Shown one piece after another: positions 40,877 to 49,307 of a stretch of 64,000 nucleotides of DNA. The notes beneath the pieces were generated by a model. That model was given only the letters and a program-made list of their open reading frames with translations, did not search any database and was not told the origin of the DNA. Position numbers and translations under genes: made by a program. The first letter of the stretch is position 1, and every line of letters begins with the position of its first letter. The DNA is from Paraburkholderia dioscoreae (GTDB taxonomy: Bacteria > Pseudomonadota > Gammaproteobacteria > Burkholderiales > Burkholderiaceae). The DNA is taken from positions 310,001 to 374,000 of the forward strand of contig NZ_LR699553.1 of the NCBI RefSeq assembly GCF_902459535.1, read 5' to 3'.

Positions 40877-42379
40877 ATGCGCAAATTATTGATGTCCTTG
40901 CTGATGGCCGGTTCGCTGCTCGCGGGCGGTATCGGCGCTGCTCTCGCGGACGACGCGTCCGCTCCCGCAGCCGCCTCGGCTCCCGATGCGACGGCGAGCG
41001 CCCCGGCACCGGACGCTTCGGCAGCGCCCGCCGCCGCCGCCGCTTCGGCACCGGCCGCCGATGCATCCGCCGCACCGGCTGCCAGCGCGGCCGCCGCCGC
41101 ACCTGCTGCATCGGACGCCGCGCCGGCCGCTCCGGCCGCGCCGTTCTCCGTTGATTCGTCGAAGATCAATTCCGGCGATACTGCCTGGATGCTGACTTCC
41201 ACGGCGCTCGTGCTGTTCATGACGATCCCGGGTCTGGCACTGTTCTACGGCGGCATGGTCCGCAAGAAGAACGTGCTCGCGATCCTGATGCAAAGCTTCG
41301 CGATCACCTGCGTGGTGACGATCGTCTGGATCGTGATCGGCTACAGCCTCGCCTTCACGCCGGGCAGTTCGTTCATCGGCGGCTTCTCGCGCGTCTTCAT
41401 GGCGGGCATGAACTACATCAAGGGCGACAAGGCCACGACGTTGACCGTCAGTCATCTGGCCCCGACGATCCCGGAAACGGTCTACTGCGTCTATCAAATG
41501 ACGTTCGCGATCATCACCCCGGCACTGATCACGGGCGCGTTTGCCGACCGTATGAAGTTCTCGGCGATGCTGGTGTTCATGACGCTGTGGTCGATCATCG
41601 TTTACTCGCCGATCGCACACATGGTCTGGGAACCGACCGGCTGGCTGGCTAGCGCGGGCATCCTCGACTTCGCGGGCGGCACGGTGGTGCACATCAACGC
41701 CGGTATTGCGGCGCTGGTCTGCGCGCTGGTCCTCGGCAAGCGTATCGGCTACGGCAAGGAGGCGATGGCGCCGCACAACCTGACGCTCACGCTGATCGGT
41801 GGCGCCATGCTGTGGGTAGGCTGGTTCGGCTTCAACGCGGGTTCGGCAGTGGCGGCTGACGGCCGTGCCGGTTTCGCGATGTTCGCAACGCAAGTGGCAA
41901 CTGCCGCAGCCGCACTGGCCTGGATGTTCGCTGAATGGGCCGCCAAGGGCAAGCCGTCGGTGCTCGGTATCGTTTCGGGTGCGGTGGCAGGTCTGGTGGC
42001 GATCACGCCGGCTTCGGGCTTCGTCGGTACGCTCGGCTCGCTGGTGATCGGTATCGTGGCAGGCGTGGTCTGCTTCTGGTCGGCAACGTGGCTCAAGCAC
42101 AAGCTCGGTTACGACGATTCGCTCGACGCGTTCGGCGTGCACTGCATCGGCGGTATCGTGGGCGCGCTCCTGACCGGCGTGTTCGCGGTCAAGGACATTG
42201 GCGGCGCGGACGGCAGCGTCATCCTGCAAGCCAAGGGCGTGCTGACGACGCTGATCTACAGCGGCGTGGTGAGCTACATCCTGCTGAAGATCATCGACAT
42301 GGTGATGGGCATCCGCGTGACGGAAGAACAGGAACGCGAAGGTCTGGACGTAAGCCTGCACGGCGAACACGTCGAATAA
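40877..42379 (+). CDS. amtB: Ammonium transporter AmtB with long Ala/Pro-rich N-terminal spacer
   Basis: A 500-residue ammonium channel. The signal peptide (LLMSLLMAGSLLAGGIGAALA) is followed by a low-complexity stretch of Ala/Pro/Ser/Asp (about residues 25–90), then eleven expected membrane helices. Twin pore histidines are in GGTVVHINAG and DAFGVHCIGG, and the first helix carries IPGLALFYGGMVRKKN. The spacer, about 65 residues, would be periplasmic and is absent from E. coli AmtB (428 residues). GlnK is encoded upstream, and a terminator follows. Confidence 0.94.
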   Translation: MRKLLMSLLMAGSLLAGGIGAALADDASAPAAASAPDATASAPAPDASAAPAAAAASAPAADASAAPAASAAAAAPAASDAAPAAPAAPFSVDSSKINSGDTAWMLTSTALVLFMTIPGLALFYGGMVRKKNVLAILMQSFAITCVVTIVWIVIGYSLAFTPGSSFIGGFSRVFMAGMNYIKGDKATTLTVSHLAPTIPETVYCVYQMTFAIITPALITGAFADRMKFSAMLVFMTLWSIIVYSPIAHMVWEPTGWLASAGILDFAGGTVVHINAGIAALVCALVLGKRIGYGKEAMAPHNLTLTLIGGAMLWVGWFGFNAGSAVAADGRAGFAMFATQVATAAAALAWMFAEWAAKGKPSVLGIVSGAVAGLVAITPASGFVGTLGSLVIGIVAGVVCFWSATWLKHKLGYDDSLDAFGVHCIGGIVGALLTGVFAVKDIGGADGSVILQAKGVLTTLIYSGVVSYILLKIIDMVMGIRVTEEQEREGLDVSLHGEHVE

Positions 42380-42441
42380 GCAACGTACCGCGAGCCCGCG
42401 CTCCCGGGCTCGTCGGATCAGAAATAAGCGCAGCGACTTTG

Positions 42442-42466
42442 GCCCGCCTTCATGGCGGGCTTTTTT
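42442..42466 (+). terminator. Rho-independent terminator of glnK–amtB
   Basis: A 7-bp GC stem (GCCCGCC with GGCGGGC), loop TTCAT, then six T residues. Confidence 0.9.
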
Positions 42467-42615
42467 CTTGCGCGCTATCTTGTAAACAGCAGTTTTCCCC
42501 GCCTATCATGGCGATAGCGAGAATGCATTCGCATCCGCTTGCGAATGGAGAAACCGTCCCCAAATGGACAAAGCATTTGCTCTACAATCTTTTTTCTCCA
42601 GTCTGCGAGTGATCA

Positions 42616-43905
42616 ATGGTTCCGCACCTAGTTACGGCGTTAAACGGCCCGCTGCTCGATCTTGAGCGGAAGATCCTCGACGCCACGCCCGCCATCGAAC
42701 GCTGGTTCCGGCTCGAATGGCAGGAGCACACGCCGCCGTTCTACTGTTCTGTCGATCTGCGCAACGCGGGCTTCAAGCTCGCGCCGGTCGACACCAATCT
42801 GTTTCCCGGCGCATTCAACAATCTGCCGCAGGAAGTGTTGCCGCTCGCCGTGCAGGCCGCGATGGCCTCGATCGAGAAGATCTGCCCCGACGCCAAGAAC
42901 CTGCTGGTGATTCCCGAGCGCCACACGCGCAACGCGTTTTACCTGGAGAATGTCGCCCGTCTGGCCGCGATCATGCGCCAGGCCGGCCTGAACGTGCGGT
43001 TCGGCACGCTCGACGAAAACATCAACGGGCCGGTCACGATCGCACTTTCCGACGGCCAGAAACTCGTGCTCGAGCCGCTCGAACGTTCGCCGCGGCGCCT
43101 TGGTCTGAAGAATTTCGACCCGTGCTCGATTCTGCTGAACAACGATCTGTCAGCCGGTATCCCGCCCATACTCGAAAATCTGCACGAGCAGTATTTACTG
43201 CCGCCGCTGCACGCCGGCTGGGCCGTTCGGCGCAAATCCACGCATTTTTCCTGCTATGACGACGTCGCGAAGAAGTTCGCGAAAATGGTTGAGATCGATC
43301 CGTGGATGATCAATCCATACTTCGCGCATGTTGAGGGCGTCGATTTCCAGGAACGCACGGGCGAAGAAGCGCTGGCAGACGCAATCGACGGCGTGCTGAA
43401 GAAGATCGCCAAGAAGTATCGCGAGTACGGCATCTCCGAAAAACCGTATGTCGTCATCAAGTCGGATGCGGGCACCTATGGCATGGGTGTGATGACCGTG
43501 CACGACGCGTCGGAAGTCGCCGCGCTCACCAAGCGCGAGCGCGCCAAGATGGCGGCGACCAAAGACGGCCTGGAAGTGCACGACGTGATCGTGCAGGAAG
43601 GGGTGTACACCTTCGAGCGCATTGGCGAGGAAGTGGCCGAGCCGGTGGTGTACATGATCGACCGTTACGTGGTGGGCGGCTTCTACCGCGTACACGGCAG
43701 CCGCGAGCGCGATCAGAATCTGAACGCGCCGGGCATGCACTTCGTGCCGCTCGGCTTCGAGCATACGGCGCTGCCCGACGCGCACGCCAAACCCGGCGCA
43801 GCGCCGCCGAACCGCTTCTACATGTACGGCGTGGTGGCGCGGCTCGGGCTGCTGGCCGCATCGGTCGAACTGGAAAAGACCGATCCGGAAGCGATTCAGG
43901 TCTAA
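42616..43905 (+). CDS. gshA: Glutamate–cysteine ligase, proteobacterial GshA type
   Basis: A 429-residue enzyme making gamma-glutamylcysteine, the first step of glutathione synthesis. It belongs to the betaproteobacterial GshA group, unrelated in length to E. coli GshA (518). Landmarks are FYCSVDLRNAGFKLAPVDTNLFPGAFNNL (about 43–71), VIPERHTRNAFY, KSTHFSCYDDVAKKF and the ATP-grasp-like VVIKSDAGTYGMGVMTV (about 277–293). It starts at ATG 42616. A hairpin lies between it and gshB. Confidence 0.93.
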   Translation: MVPHLVTALNGPLLDLERKILDATPAIERWFRLEWQEHTPPFYCSVDLRNAGFKLAPVDTNLFPGAFNNLPQEVLPLAVQAAMASIEKICPDAKNLLVIPERHTRNAFYLENVARLAAIMRQAGLNVRFGTLDENINGPVTIALSDGQKLVLEPLERSPRRLGLKNFDPCSILLNNDLSAGIPPILENLHEQYLLPPLHAGWAVRRKSTHFSCYDDVAKKFAKMVEIDPWMINPYFAHVEGVDFQERTGEEALADAIDGVLKKIAKKYREYGISEKPYVVIKSDAGTYGMGVMTVHDASEVAALTKRERAKMAATKDGLEVHDVIVQEGVYTFERIGEEVAEPVVYMIDRYVVGGFYRVHGSRERDQNLNAPGMHFVPLGFEHTALPDAHAKPGAAPPNRFYMYGVVARLGLLAASVELEKTDPEAIQV

Positions 43906-43920
43906 GCCCCCTGGGTGGCC

Positions 43921-43952
43921 GATGGCGGCATGCGTGCCGCCATCGCCATTTT
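43921..43952 (+). terminator. Hairpin downstream of gshA (possible terminator)
   Basis: A perfect 10-bp stem, GATGGCGGCA with TGCCGCCATC, around TGCG. It is followed by GCCATTTT, so the T run is offset and short; it may only partly stop transcription before gshB. Confidence 0.55.
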
Positions 43953-44006
43953 CAACGACTATATTTACGATCAATGCCAAGCCCATCAGGGCGCACCGGG
44001 ACCTTC

Positions 44007-44963
44007 ATGGACATTCTTTTCATCGCCGATCCGCTCACGCAATTCAAGATCTACAAAGACTCGACCTACGCGATGATGGCCGAGGCGGCGCGCCGGGCTC
44101 ACGTGGTGTACACGTGCGAGCCAAAGCATCTTGCGTGGACGGGCGGCGAGGTCGAGGCGAACGTGCAGCGCGTTGAGATCGTCGGCGACGGTGCCGATCT
44201 GCATCGCGACCTCTGGTACAACGCCGAAGCGGCCACACCGCGCTCGCTCAAGAGCTTCAGCGCGGTGGTGATGCGCAAAGACCCGCCGTTCGACATGGAA
44301 TATGTCACGTCGACATGGCTGCTGGAAATGGCGGAACGCGCCGGCGCGCGCATTTTCAACAAGCCGCAGGCGATTCGCGACCACTCGGAAAAGCTCGCTA
44401 TTGGCGAATTCGCGCAGTTCGTCACGCCTACGCTCGTCACGCGCGACGCGACCCGCTTGCGCGCCTTTCACGAAGAACACGGCGACGTGATCCTGAAGCC
44501 GCTCGATGGCATGGGCGGCATGGGCGTGTTCCGCGTGAAGGCAGACGGCATGAACCTCGGTTCGATCATCGAAATGCTGAGCCACGACGGCGCGCGTTCG
44601 GTGATGGCGCAGAAATTCATTCCCGAGATCAAGGAGGGCGACAAACGCATTCTGCTGATCGGCGGCGAAGCCGTGCCGTATTCGCTCGCGCGTATTCCTC
44701 AGGGTAATGAAGTGCGCGGCAATCTCGCGGCCGGCGGCCTCGGCGTGGCGCGTCCGCTGACGGAGCATGACCGCAAGATCGCCGGTACGCTGGCGCCGGT
44801 ACTCGCCGCGCGCGGTTTGCTGCTGGTCGGACTGGACGCGATCGGCGACTGGCTGACCGAAGTGAACGTGACGAGTCCGACATGTTTCCGCGAGATCATG
44901 GATCAAACCGGCTTCGACGTCGCCGCCATGTTCATCGACGCGCTGGAGCGCGCGGCGGATTGA
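44007..44963 (+). CDS. gshB: Glutathione synthetase
   Basis: A 318-residue ATP-grasp ligase adding glycine to gamma-glutamylcysteine. N-terminus MDILFIADPLTQFKIYKDSTYAMM, the ATP-binding DVILKPLDGMGGMGVFRV (about 160–177) and GLDAIGDWLTEVNVTSPTCFREI near the C-terminus are the GshB signature. The start ATG 44007 is preferred over 43974, which gives an atypical N-terminus. It lies 101 bp after gshA. Confidence 0.95.
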   Translation: MDILFIADPLTQFKIYKDSTYAMMAEAARRAHVVYTCEPKHLAWTGGEVEANVQRVEIVGDGADLHRDLWYNAEAATPRSLKSFSAVVMRKDPPFDMEYVTSTWLLEMAERAGARIFNKPQAIRDHSEKLAIGEFAQFVTPTLVTRDATRLRAFHEEHGDVILKPLDGMGGMGVFRVKADGMNLGSIIEMLSHDGARSVMAQKFIPEIKEGDKRILLIGGEAVPYSLARIPQGNEVRGNLAAGGLGVARPLTEHDRKIAGTLAPVLAARGLLLVGLDAIGDWLTEVNVTSPTCFREIMDQTGFDVAAMFIDALERAAD

Positions 44964-45316
44964 TGATGCGGGCCGATATGTGCTCTTGAATGGCTGCCGT
45001 GATCCCCAAACTATGTATTAAATCCGCATCGGGCAGCACAGCGGCTTTGGCGTGAAAATGAGCCTGATACAATGCCGCTCTCGCGCGCCAAGCCGGATAG
45101 GGGACACCTGTCGGGTGTCATGACGAGGGATTGCAGGCTGATCGCGGGCTATGAGGGCGCAGATTTTTGTTTGCGCGGGCACGATCCCCGCGCGCGGCAG
45201 ATCGCTCGTCGAATCATGCGTTCCGGCCCTCATGGCCTACGGCCGGCCGAGGGTGCTGACGAACCGGGCCTGGTCCCGGTCCGCGGTTGGGGCCGTTCTT
45301 TTGCAGTAAGGCTGAC
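44964..45316. other. Intergenic region with promoter and long leader of the EIIA gene
   Basis: About 350 bp. A possible sigma-70 promoter is TTTGGC (45046–45051) with 16 bp to TACAAT (45068–45073). Transcription from there leaves a leader of about 240 nt, containing the stem GACACC/GGTGTC near 45103–45118 and several GC-rich hairpins. An 86-codon ORF (45072–45332) has no supporting features. Confidence 0.4.
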
Positions 45317-45847
45317 ATGGCAGGCATTCTGATCATTGCGCACGCTCCGTTCGCCACCGCGTTGCGCGATTGCATTTCGCACATCTATGGTGGCTTGCCG
45401 GCTCGCATCGGCGTAATCGACGTTTCGCCGGATTGCGATCCCGCACAGCAGGTTGCGTTCGCGCACGCCGAGATCGAGCGTCTCAAGGAAGAAAACGGCG
45501 CGCTCGTGCTCACGGATATGTTTGGCGCCACGCCGGCGAATATCGCCGGCCGGCTCGCTTCGGTGCCGAATGTGCGCGTGCTGTGCGGCGTCAACCTGCC
45601 GATGCTGGTGCGCGCGGTCTGTTATCGCGCCACACCGCTCGACACGCTGGTCGACAAGGCGCTCGCCGGCGCTACCAAGGGCGTGCATGCAATCGGACCG
45701 GCCACGCCGGCTCCCGTCGCGCCCACGGCGGAGTCCGGCGACTGTCTGCCCGCACTGCCGCCCGACGCGGCGTCTGGCGGCGACTGTTTACCGGCCTTGC
45801 CGGCCGATGCCGACCTGACGCAGAAAGCCGACTCAGCCGGTCTGTAA
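45317..45847 (+). CDS. PTS mannose-family EIIA component
   Basis: A 176-residue cytoplasmic phosphocarrier. The active-site histidine is His9 in ILIIAHAPFATAL. The fold continues with GALVLTDMFGATPANIAGRL (about 61–80), the mannose-type EIIA (PTS-EIIA-man) signature. After the ~128-residue domain comes a Pro-rich tail with a repeated SGDCLPALPPDA / GGDCLPALPADA motif. Only EIIA, HPr and EI are present, with no sugar permease, so this is likely a regulatory PTS, as described in Ralstonia for links to PHB and other control. ATG 45317 is used. Confidence 0.87.
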   Translation: MAGILIIAHAPFATALRDCISHIYGGLPARIGVIDVSPDCDPAQQVAFAHAEIERLKEENGALVLTDMFGATPANIAGRLASVPNVRVLCGVNLPMLVRAVCYRATPLDTLVDKALAGATKGVHAIGPATPAPVAPTAESGDCLPALPPDAASGGDCLPALPADADLTQKADSAGL

Positions 45848-45942
45848 GCAGATCGGCCGGTTGCCCTGGATTTCACACGCATTGCCACAGGTTTGCAGAT
45901 TCACCTTTCACAACAACACTTACCCGCGCTTCGGACCATCAC

Positions 45943-46212
45943 ATGCTGCAACAGGAAACGACTATCGTGAACAAGCTGGGGCTGCACGCGCGCGCGTCGG
46001 CCAAGTTGACGCAACTCGCGGGCAACTATCAGGCGGAAATCTGGATGAGCCGTAACGGCCGCCGTATCAATGCCAAGAGCATCATGGGCGTGATGATGCT
46101 GGCTGCGGGTATCGGCAGCACGGTGCTGATCGAAACGGAAGGTGCGGACGAAAAAGAAGCGATGGACGCATTGCTGAAACTGATTGCCGATAAATTTGGC
46201 GAGGGTCAGTAA
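45943..46212 (+). CDS. ptsH: Phosphocarrier protein HPr
   Basis: An 89-residue phosphocarrier. The EI phosphorylation site is His15 (NKLGLHARASAKL). Ser46 in NAKSIMGVMMLAAG is the site used by HPr kinase where present, and the surrounding sequence fits such regulation. It passes phosphate from EI to EIIA encoded upstream. A terminator lies directly downstream, so EI may be transcribed separately. Confidence 0.95.
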   Translation: MLQQETTIVNKLGLHARASAKLTQLAGNYQAEIWMSRNGRRINAKSIMGVMMLAAGIGSTVLIETEGADEKEAMDALLKLIADKFGEGQ

Positions 46213-46525
46213 GTCAGCGCGTCCGCATTGCGATGAGCGCAAACGCCGCGGCTGTCCGCGGCGTTTTTTTTAGCGCGCGACAATGGGCAGACGAAAGCGG
46301 TAGACGAAGCGTGCGAGGGCGCGCGCGTCGACGTTTGCAGGCTGGGTTCGCGTTGCGGCAACGCAAGTCAGATGAAGGCGCGTTGCCTGGCCGCTTACGG
46401 TAATTCGTGCTGCGCTGCACACAGCCCCAGCGTACCTGCGAGGGGCGCGGAATTTATAATGGCGCAGAGTGTCTGAGAGCATTGCAGCGGTTTGCCGCGG
46501 CATCACACAACTAGAGGAGGTGCGC
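46213..46525. other. Region between ptsH and ptsI with terminator and -10 element
   Basis: About 310 bp. After the terminator, a TATAAT at 46455–46460 would start transcription near 46467 with a leader of about 59 nt to the GTG start of ptsI. No -35 is evident. There is no other gene. Confidence 0.45.
46242..46271 (+). terminator. Rho-independent terminator of ptsH
   Basis: A 10-bp stem, AACGCCGCGG with CCGCGGCGTT, around CTGT, followed by a T run that ends at 46271. Confidence 0.85.
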
Positions 46526-48274
46526 GTGTCCTTCACGCTGCATGGAATTCCCGTGTCACGCGGTATCGCCATCGGGCGGGCTTATCTGATCGCCCCGGCT
46601 GCACTTGACGTAGACCACTATCTGATTGAACCGGCCCAGATCGAAGGCGAGGTCGAGCGCTTTCGCGCGGCCCAGCAACACGTGCATCGCGAGCTCGACG
46701 CGTTGCGCGCCGATCTCGCCGCAGACGCACCGAGCGAGATGGGCGCGTTCATCAACGTCCACTCAATGATCCTGAACGACGCGATGCTCGTGCAGGAAAC
46801 CATCGACCTGATCCGCACGCGCCGCTATAACGTCGAGTGGGCGCTGACCGAACAGCTCGAACGCCTGTCGCGCCATTTCGACGATATCGAAGACGAGTAC
46901 CTGCGCGAGCGCAAAGCCGACATCGAACAGGTAGTGGAGCGCGTGCTGAAGGCGCTCGCCGGCGCTTCGGTGGCGCTGGCGGATGGCGTGCACGGCGCTT
47001 GCGACGAGATGATCGTGGTCGCGCATGACATCGCACCGGCCGACATGATGCAGTTCAAAACGCAAACGTTTCAGGGCTTCGTTACGGACCTCGGCGGCCG
47101 CACGTCGCATACGGCGATCGTCGCGCGCAGCCTGGGCATTCCGGCTGCGGTCGGCGTGCAGCACGCGAGCGCGTTGATTCGCCAGGACGACCTGATCATT
47201 GTCGACGGCGATCATGGCATTGTGATCGTCGACCCGGCGCCGATCGTGCTGGAGGAGTACTCGTACCGGCAGAGCGAGAAAGCGCTCGAGCAGCGCAAGT
47301 TGCAGCGGCTGAAGTTTTCGCCCACTCAAACGCTGTGCGGCACGCGTATCGAGTTGTGCGCGAACATCGAGTTGCCGGAAGACGCGCGCGCGGCGCTCGA
47401 CGCGGGGGCGATGGGTGTCGGCCTGTTCCGCTCCGAGTTCCTGTTCATGAATCACAAGGACCGTTTGCCGGAAGAGGAGGAGCAGTTCGCCGCCTACCGT
47501 CGCGCGGTCGAATTGATGAACGGCCTGCCGGTCACGATCCGCACGATCGACGTGGGCGCCGACAAGCCGCTCGATTCGATGGGCGGGGGCGACGGTTATG
47601 AAACCACCGCGAACCCGGCCTTGGGTCTGAGAGCGATTCGCTGGAGTCTCTCCGAGCCGCAGATGTTCCTCACGCAGTTGCGCGCAATACTGCGCGCGTC
47701 GGCGTTCGGTACCGTGAAGATTCTGATTCCGATGCTCGCGCATGCGCAGGAGATCGACCAGACGCTCGATCTGATTCGCGAAGCCAAGCGTCAGCTCGAC
47801 GACGCAGGCATCGCCTACGATCCGAACGTGCAGGTGGGCGCGATGATCGAGATTCCGGCCGCCGCCATTGCATTGCCGTTGTTCCTGAAGCGGCTCGATT
47901 TTCTGTCGATCGGCACCAACGATCTGATCCAGTACACGCTTGCGATCGATCGCGCGGACAACGCAGTCGCGCATCTATATGACCCGCTGCATCCCGCGGT
48001 GCTGCATCTGATCGCGTTCACGCTGCGCGAAGCGAAACGGGCGGGCGTGCCGGTGTCGGTATGCGGCGAGATGGCCGGGGATCCAGCGTTGACGCGTCTG
48101 TTGCTCGGCATGGGTCTCACCGAGTTCTCGATGCATCCGAGCCAACTGCTGCTGGTGAAGCAGGAAGTGCTGCGCGCGCATCTGAAGACGCTGGAAAAGC
48201 CGGTGGCCGATGTGTTGGCTTCGTTCGAACCGGAAGAAGTGCAGGCCGCATTGAAGCGAGTGACGCTGGCGTGA
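46526..48274 (+). CDS. ptsI: Phosphoenolpyruvate–protein phosphotransferase (Enzyme I)
   Basis: A 582-residue cytoplasmic enzyme that takes phosphate from PEP and gives it to HPr. The N-terminal HPr-binding and phosphohistidine domain has the active histidine in LGGRTSHTAIVARS (near residue 195). The C-terminal TIM-barrel has GVGLFRSEFLFMN, the catalytic VSVCGEMAGDP (Cys near 515) and LSIGTNDLIQYTLAIDR. The GTG at 46526 is preferred: AGAGGAGG lies six bases upstream and the conserved start SFTLHGIPVSRGIAIG follows. It ends in a strong terminator shared with the convergent gene. Confidence 0.95.
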   Translation: MSFTLHGIPVSRGIAIGRAYLIAPAALDVDHYLIEPAQIEGEVERFRAAQQHVHRELDALRADLAADAPSEMGAFINVHSMILNDAMLVQETIDLIRTRRYNVEWALTEQLERLSRHFDDIEDEYLRERKADIEQVVERVLKALAGASVALADGVHGACDEMIVVAHDIAPADMMQFKTQTFQGFVTDLGGRTSHTAIVARSLGIPAAVGVQHASALIRQDDLIIVDGDHGIVIVDPAPIVLEEYSYRQSEKALEQRKLQRLKFSPTQTLCGTRIELCANIELPEDARAALDAGAMGVGLFRSEFLFMNHKDRLPEEEEQFAAYRRAVELMNGLPVTIRTIDVGADKPLDSMGGGDGYETTANPALGLRAIRWSLSEPQMFLTQLRAILRASAFGTVKILIPMLAHAQEIDQTLDLIREAKRQLDDAGIAYDPNVQVGAMIEIPAAAIALPLFLKRLDFLSIGTNDLIQYTLAIDRADNAVAHLYDPLHPAVLHLIAFTLREAKRAGVPVSVCGEMAGDPALTRLLLGMGLTEFSMHPSQLLLVKQEVLRAHLKTLEKPVADVLASFEPEEVQAALKRVTLA

Positions 48275-48294
48275 GTTGCCGGATTCACGTCTTC

Positions 48295-48333
48295 GAATGA
48301 GAAACGCCGCCTCACGGGCGGCGTTTCTCATTC
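48295..48333. terminator. Bidirectional terminator between ptsI and the ThiF/MoeB gene
   Basis: A perfect 17-bp stem (GAATGAGAAACGCCGCC with GGCGGCGTTTCTCATTC) and a 5-nt loop. It lies between convergent genes and can serve both, though the T runs are internal. Confidence 0.8.
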
Positions 48334-48359
48334 AGCCTTGTCAGCCTCGATGCGGGAAA

Positions 48360-49118
48360 TCAAACCGGGTGTGTCCGCCCGCACACCGGGCAATCCGGCT
48401 GACGTGCGATGCGCATGGTGTTCCATTCCATGCGCAGCGAATCGAGCATCATCAGGCGGCCAAGCAAGGGCGTGCCGATTTGGCCGATCACCTTGAGCGC
48501 TTCAGCGGCCTGCATCGAACCCACGATGCCGACTGTCGGTGCGAACACGCCCATGGTCGAACACGCGACTTCCTCGAATGGCTGGTCTTCGGGGAACACG
48601 CACGCATAGCAGGGTGACGCATCGTCGCGGAAATCGAAGGTGCTGATCTGGCCGTCGAAGCGCAACGCCGCACCCGATACGAGCGGTACACGATGCTTCA
48701 CGCACGCGCGGTTGATCGCGTGGCGCGTCGCGAAGTTATCGGTGCAGTCGAGCACGACCGTGGCATGCGGTACTTGCGCGTCGAGCCACGCGTCGTCGAC
48801 GCGCTCGGCTACCGCGTTCACCACGACCTCGGGATTGATTCGCGCGATCGCCTCGCGCCCGGACTCCACCTTCTTGCGTCCGACGGATGCGCTCACGTGC
48901 AGGATCTGCCGTTGCAGATTGGTCAGATCGACCGTATCGGCATCGACCAGCGTCAAGCGGCCTACGCCCGCCGCGGCCAGGTACATCGCAGCGGGCGAAC
49001 CCAGACCGCCTGCGCCGACGATGATCGCGTGAGCGTCGATAAAACGTTGCTGCGCCTCGATGCCGATTTCGTCGACGAGGATGTGGCGGGAATAGCGAAG
49101 GAGTTGATCGTCGTTCAT
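48360..49118 (-). CDS. ThiF/MoeB/HesA family adenylyltransferase
   Basis: A 252-residue E1-like enzyme that adenylates the C-terminal Gly of a ubiquitin-like sulfur carrier. The ATP loop is IIVGAGGLGSPAAMYLAAAGVG (about 31–52). DLTNLQRQILH carries the catalytic residues, and zinc-binding cysteine pairs are CYAC and CPVC. No rhodanese domain is fused, unlike many MoeB proteins. It could serve molybdopterin (MoeB) or thiamine (ThiF) synthesis; context does not decide. The ATG at 49118 (MNDDQLLRYSRHILVDEIG) is the family start. Confidence 0.88.
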   Translation of the reverse strand: MNDDQLLRYSRHILVDEIGIEAQQRFIDAHAIIVGAGGLGSPAAMYLAAAGVGRLTLVDADTVDLTNLQRQILHVSASVGRKKVESGREAIARINPEVVVNAVAERVDDAWLDAQVPHATVVLDCTDNFATRHAINRACVKHRVPLVSGAALRFDGQISTFDFRDDASPCYACVFPEDQPFEEVACSTMGVFAPTVGIVGSMQAAEALKVIGQIGTPLLGRLMMLDSLRMEWNTMRIARQPDCPVCGRTHPV

Positions 49119-49257
49119 GGCGGGGCGCGTGAGTGTGCGCGCGATGAGATGCAGGTCCGATGGGCCTGCCATGCGCAGTTTCGTTATTTTAATCGCGCAG
49201 GGAGCCGGTGTTCTTGCTGCTACCGGGTATTGCAGTTGGTACGGCCGCGGCTGTCAG

Positions 49258-49296
49258 AACGTGCCTTCGCAGCATGTTCCGCTGCGAAGGCACGTT
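49258..49296 (-). terminator. Hairpin downstream of ctpA
   Basis: A perfect 16-bp stem (AACGTGCCTTCGCAGC with GCTGCGAAGGCACGTT), 7-nt loop, starting 11 bp after the ctpA stop on the minus strand. No T run follows, so it may stabilise mRNA as much as terminate. Confidence 0.6.
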
Positions 49297-49307
49297 GGGC
49301 CCAATAC

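Noticed and set aside
45072..45332. An 86-codon ORF in the leader of the EIIA gene
   Set aside because: No motif and no ribosome binding site; it is out of frame and overlaps the true EIIA start.
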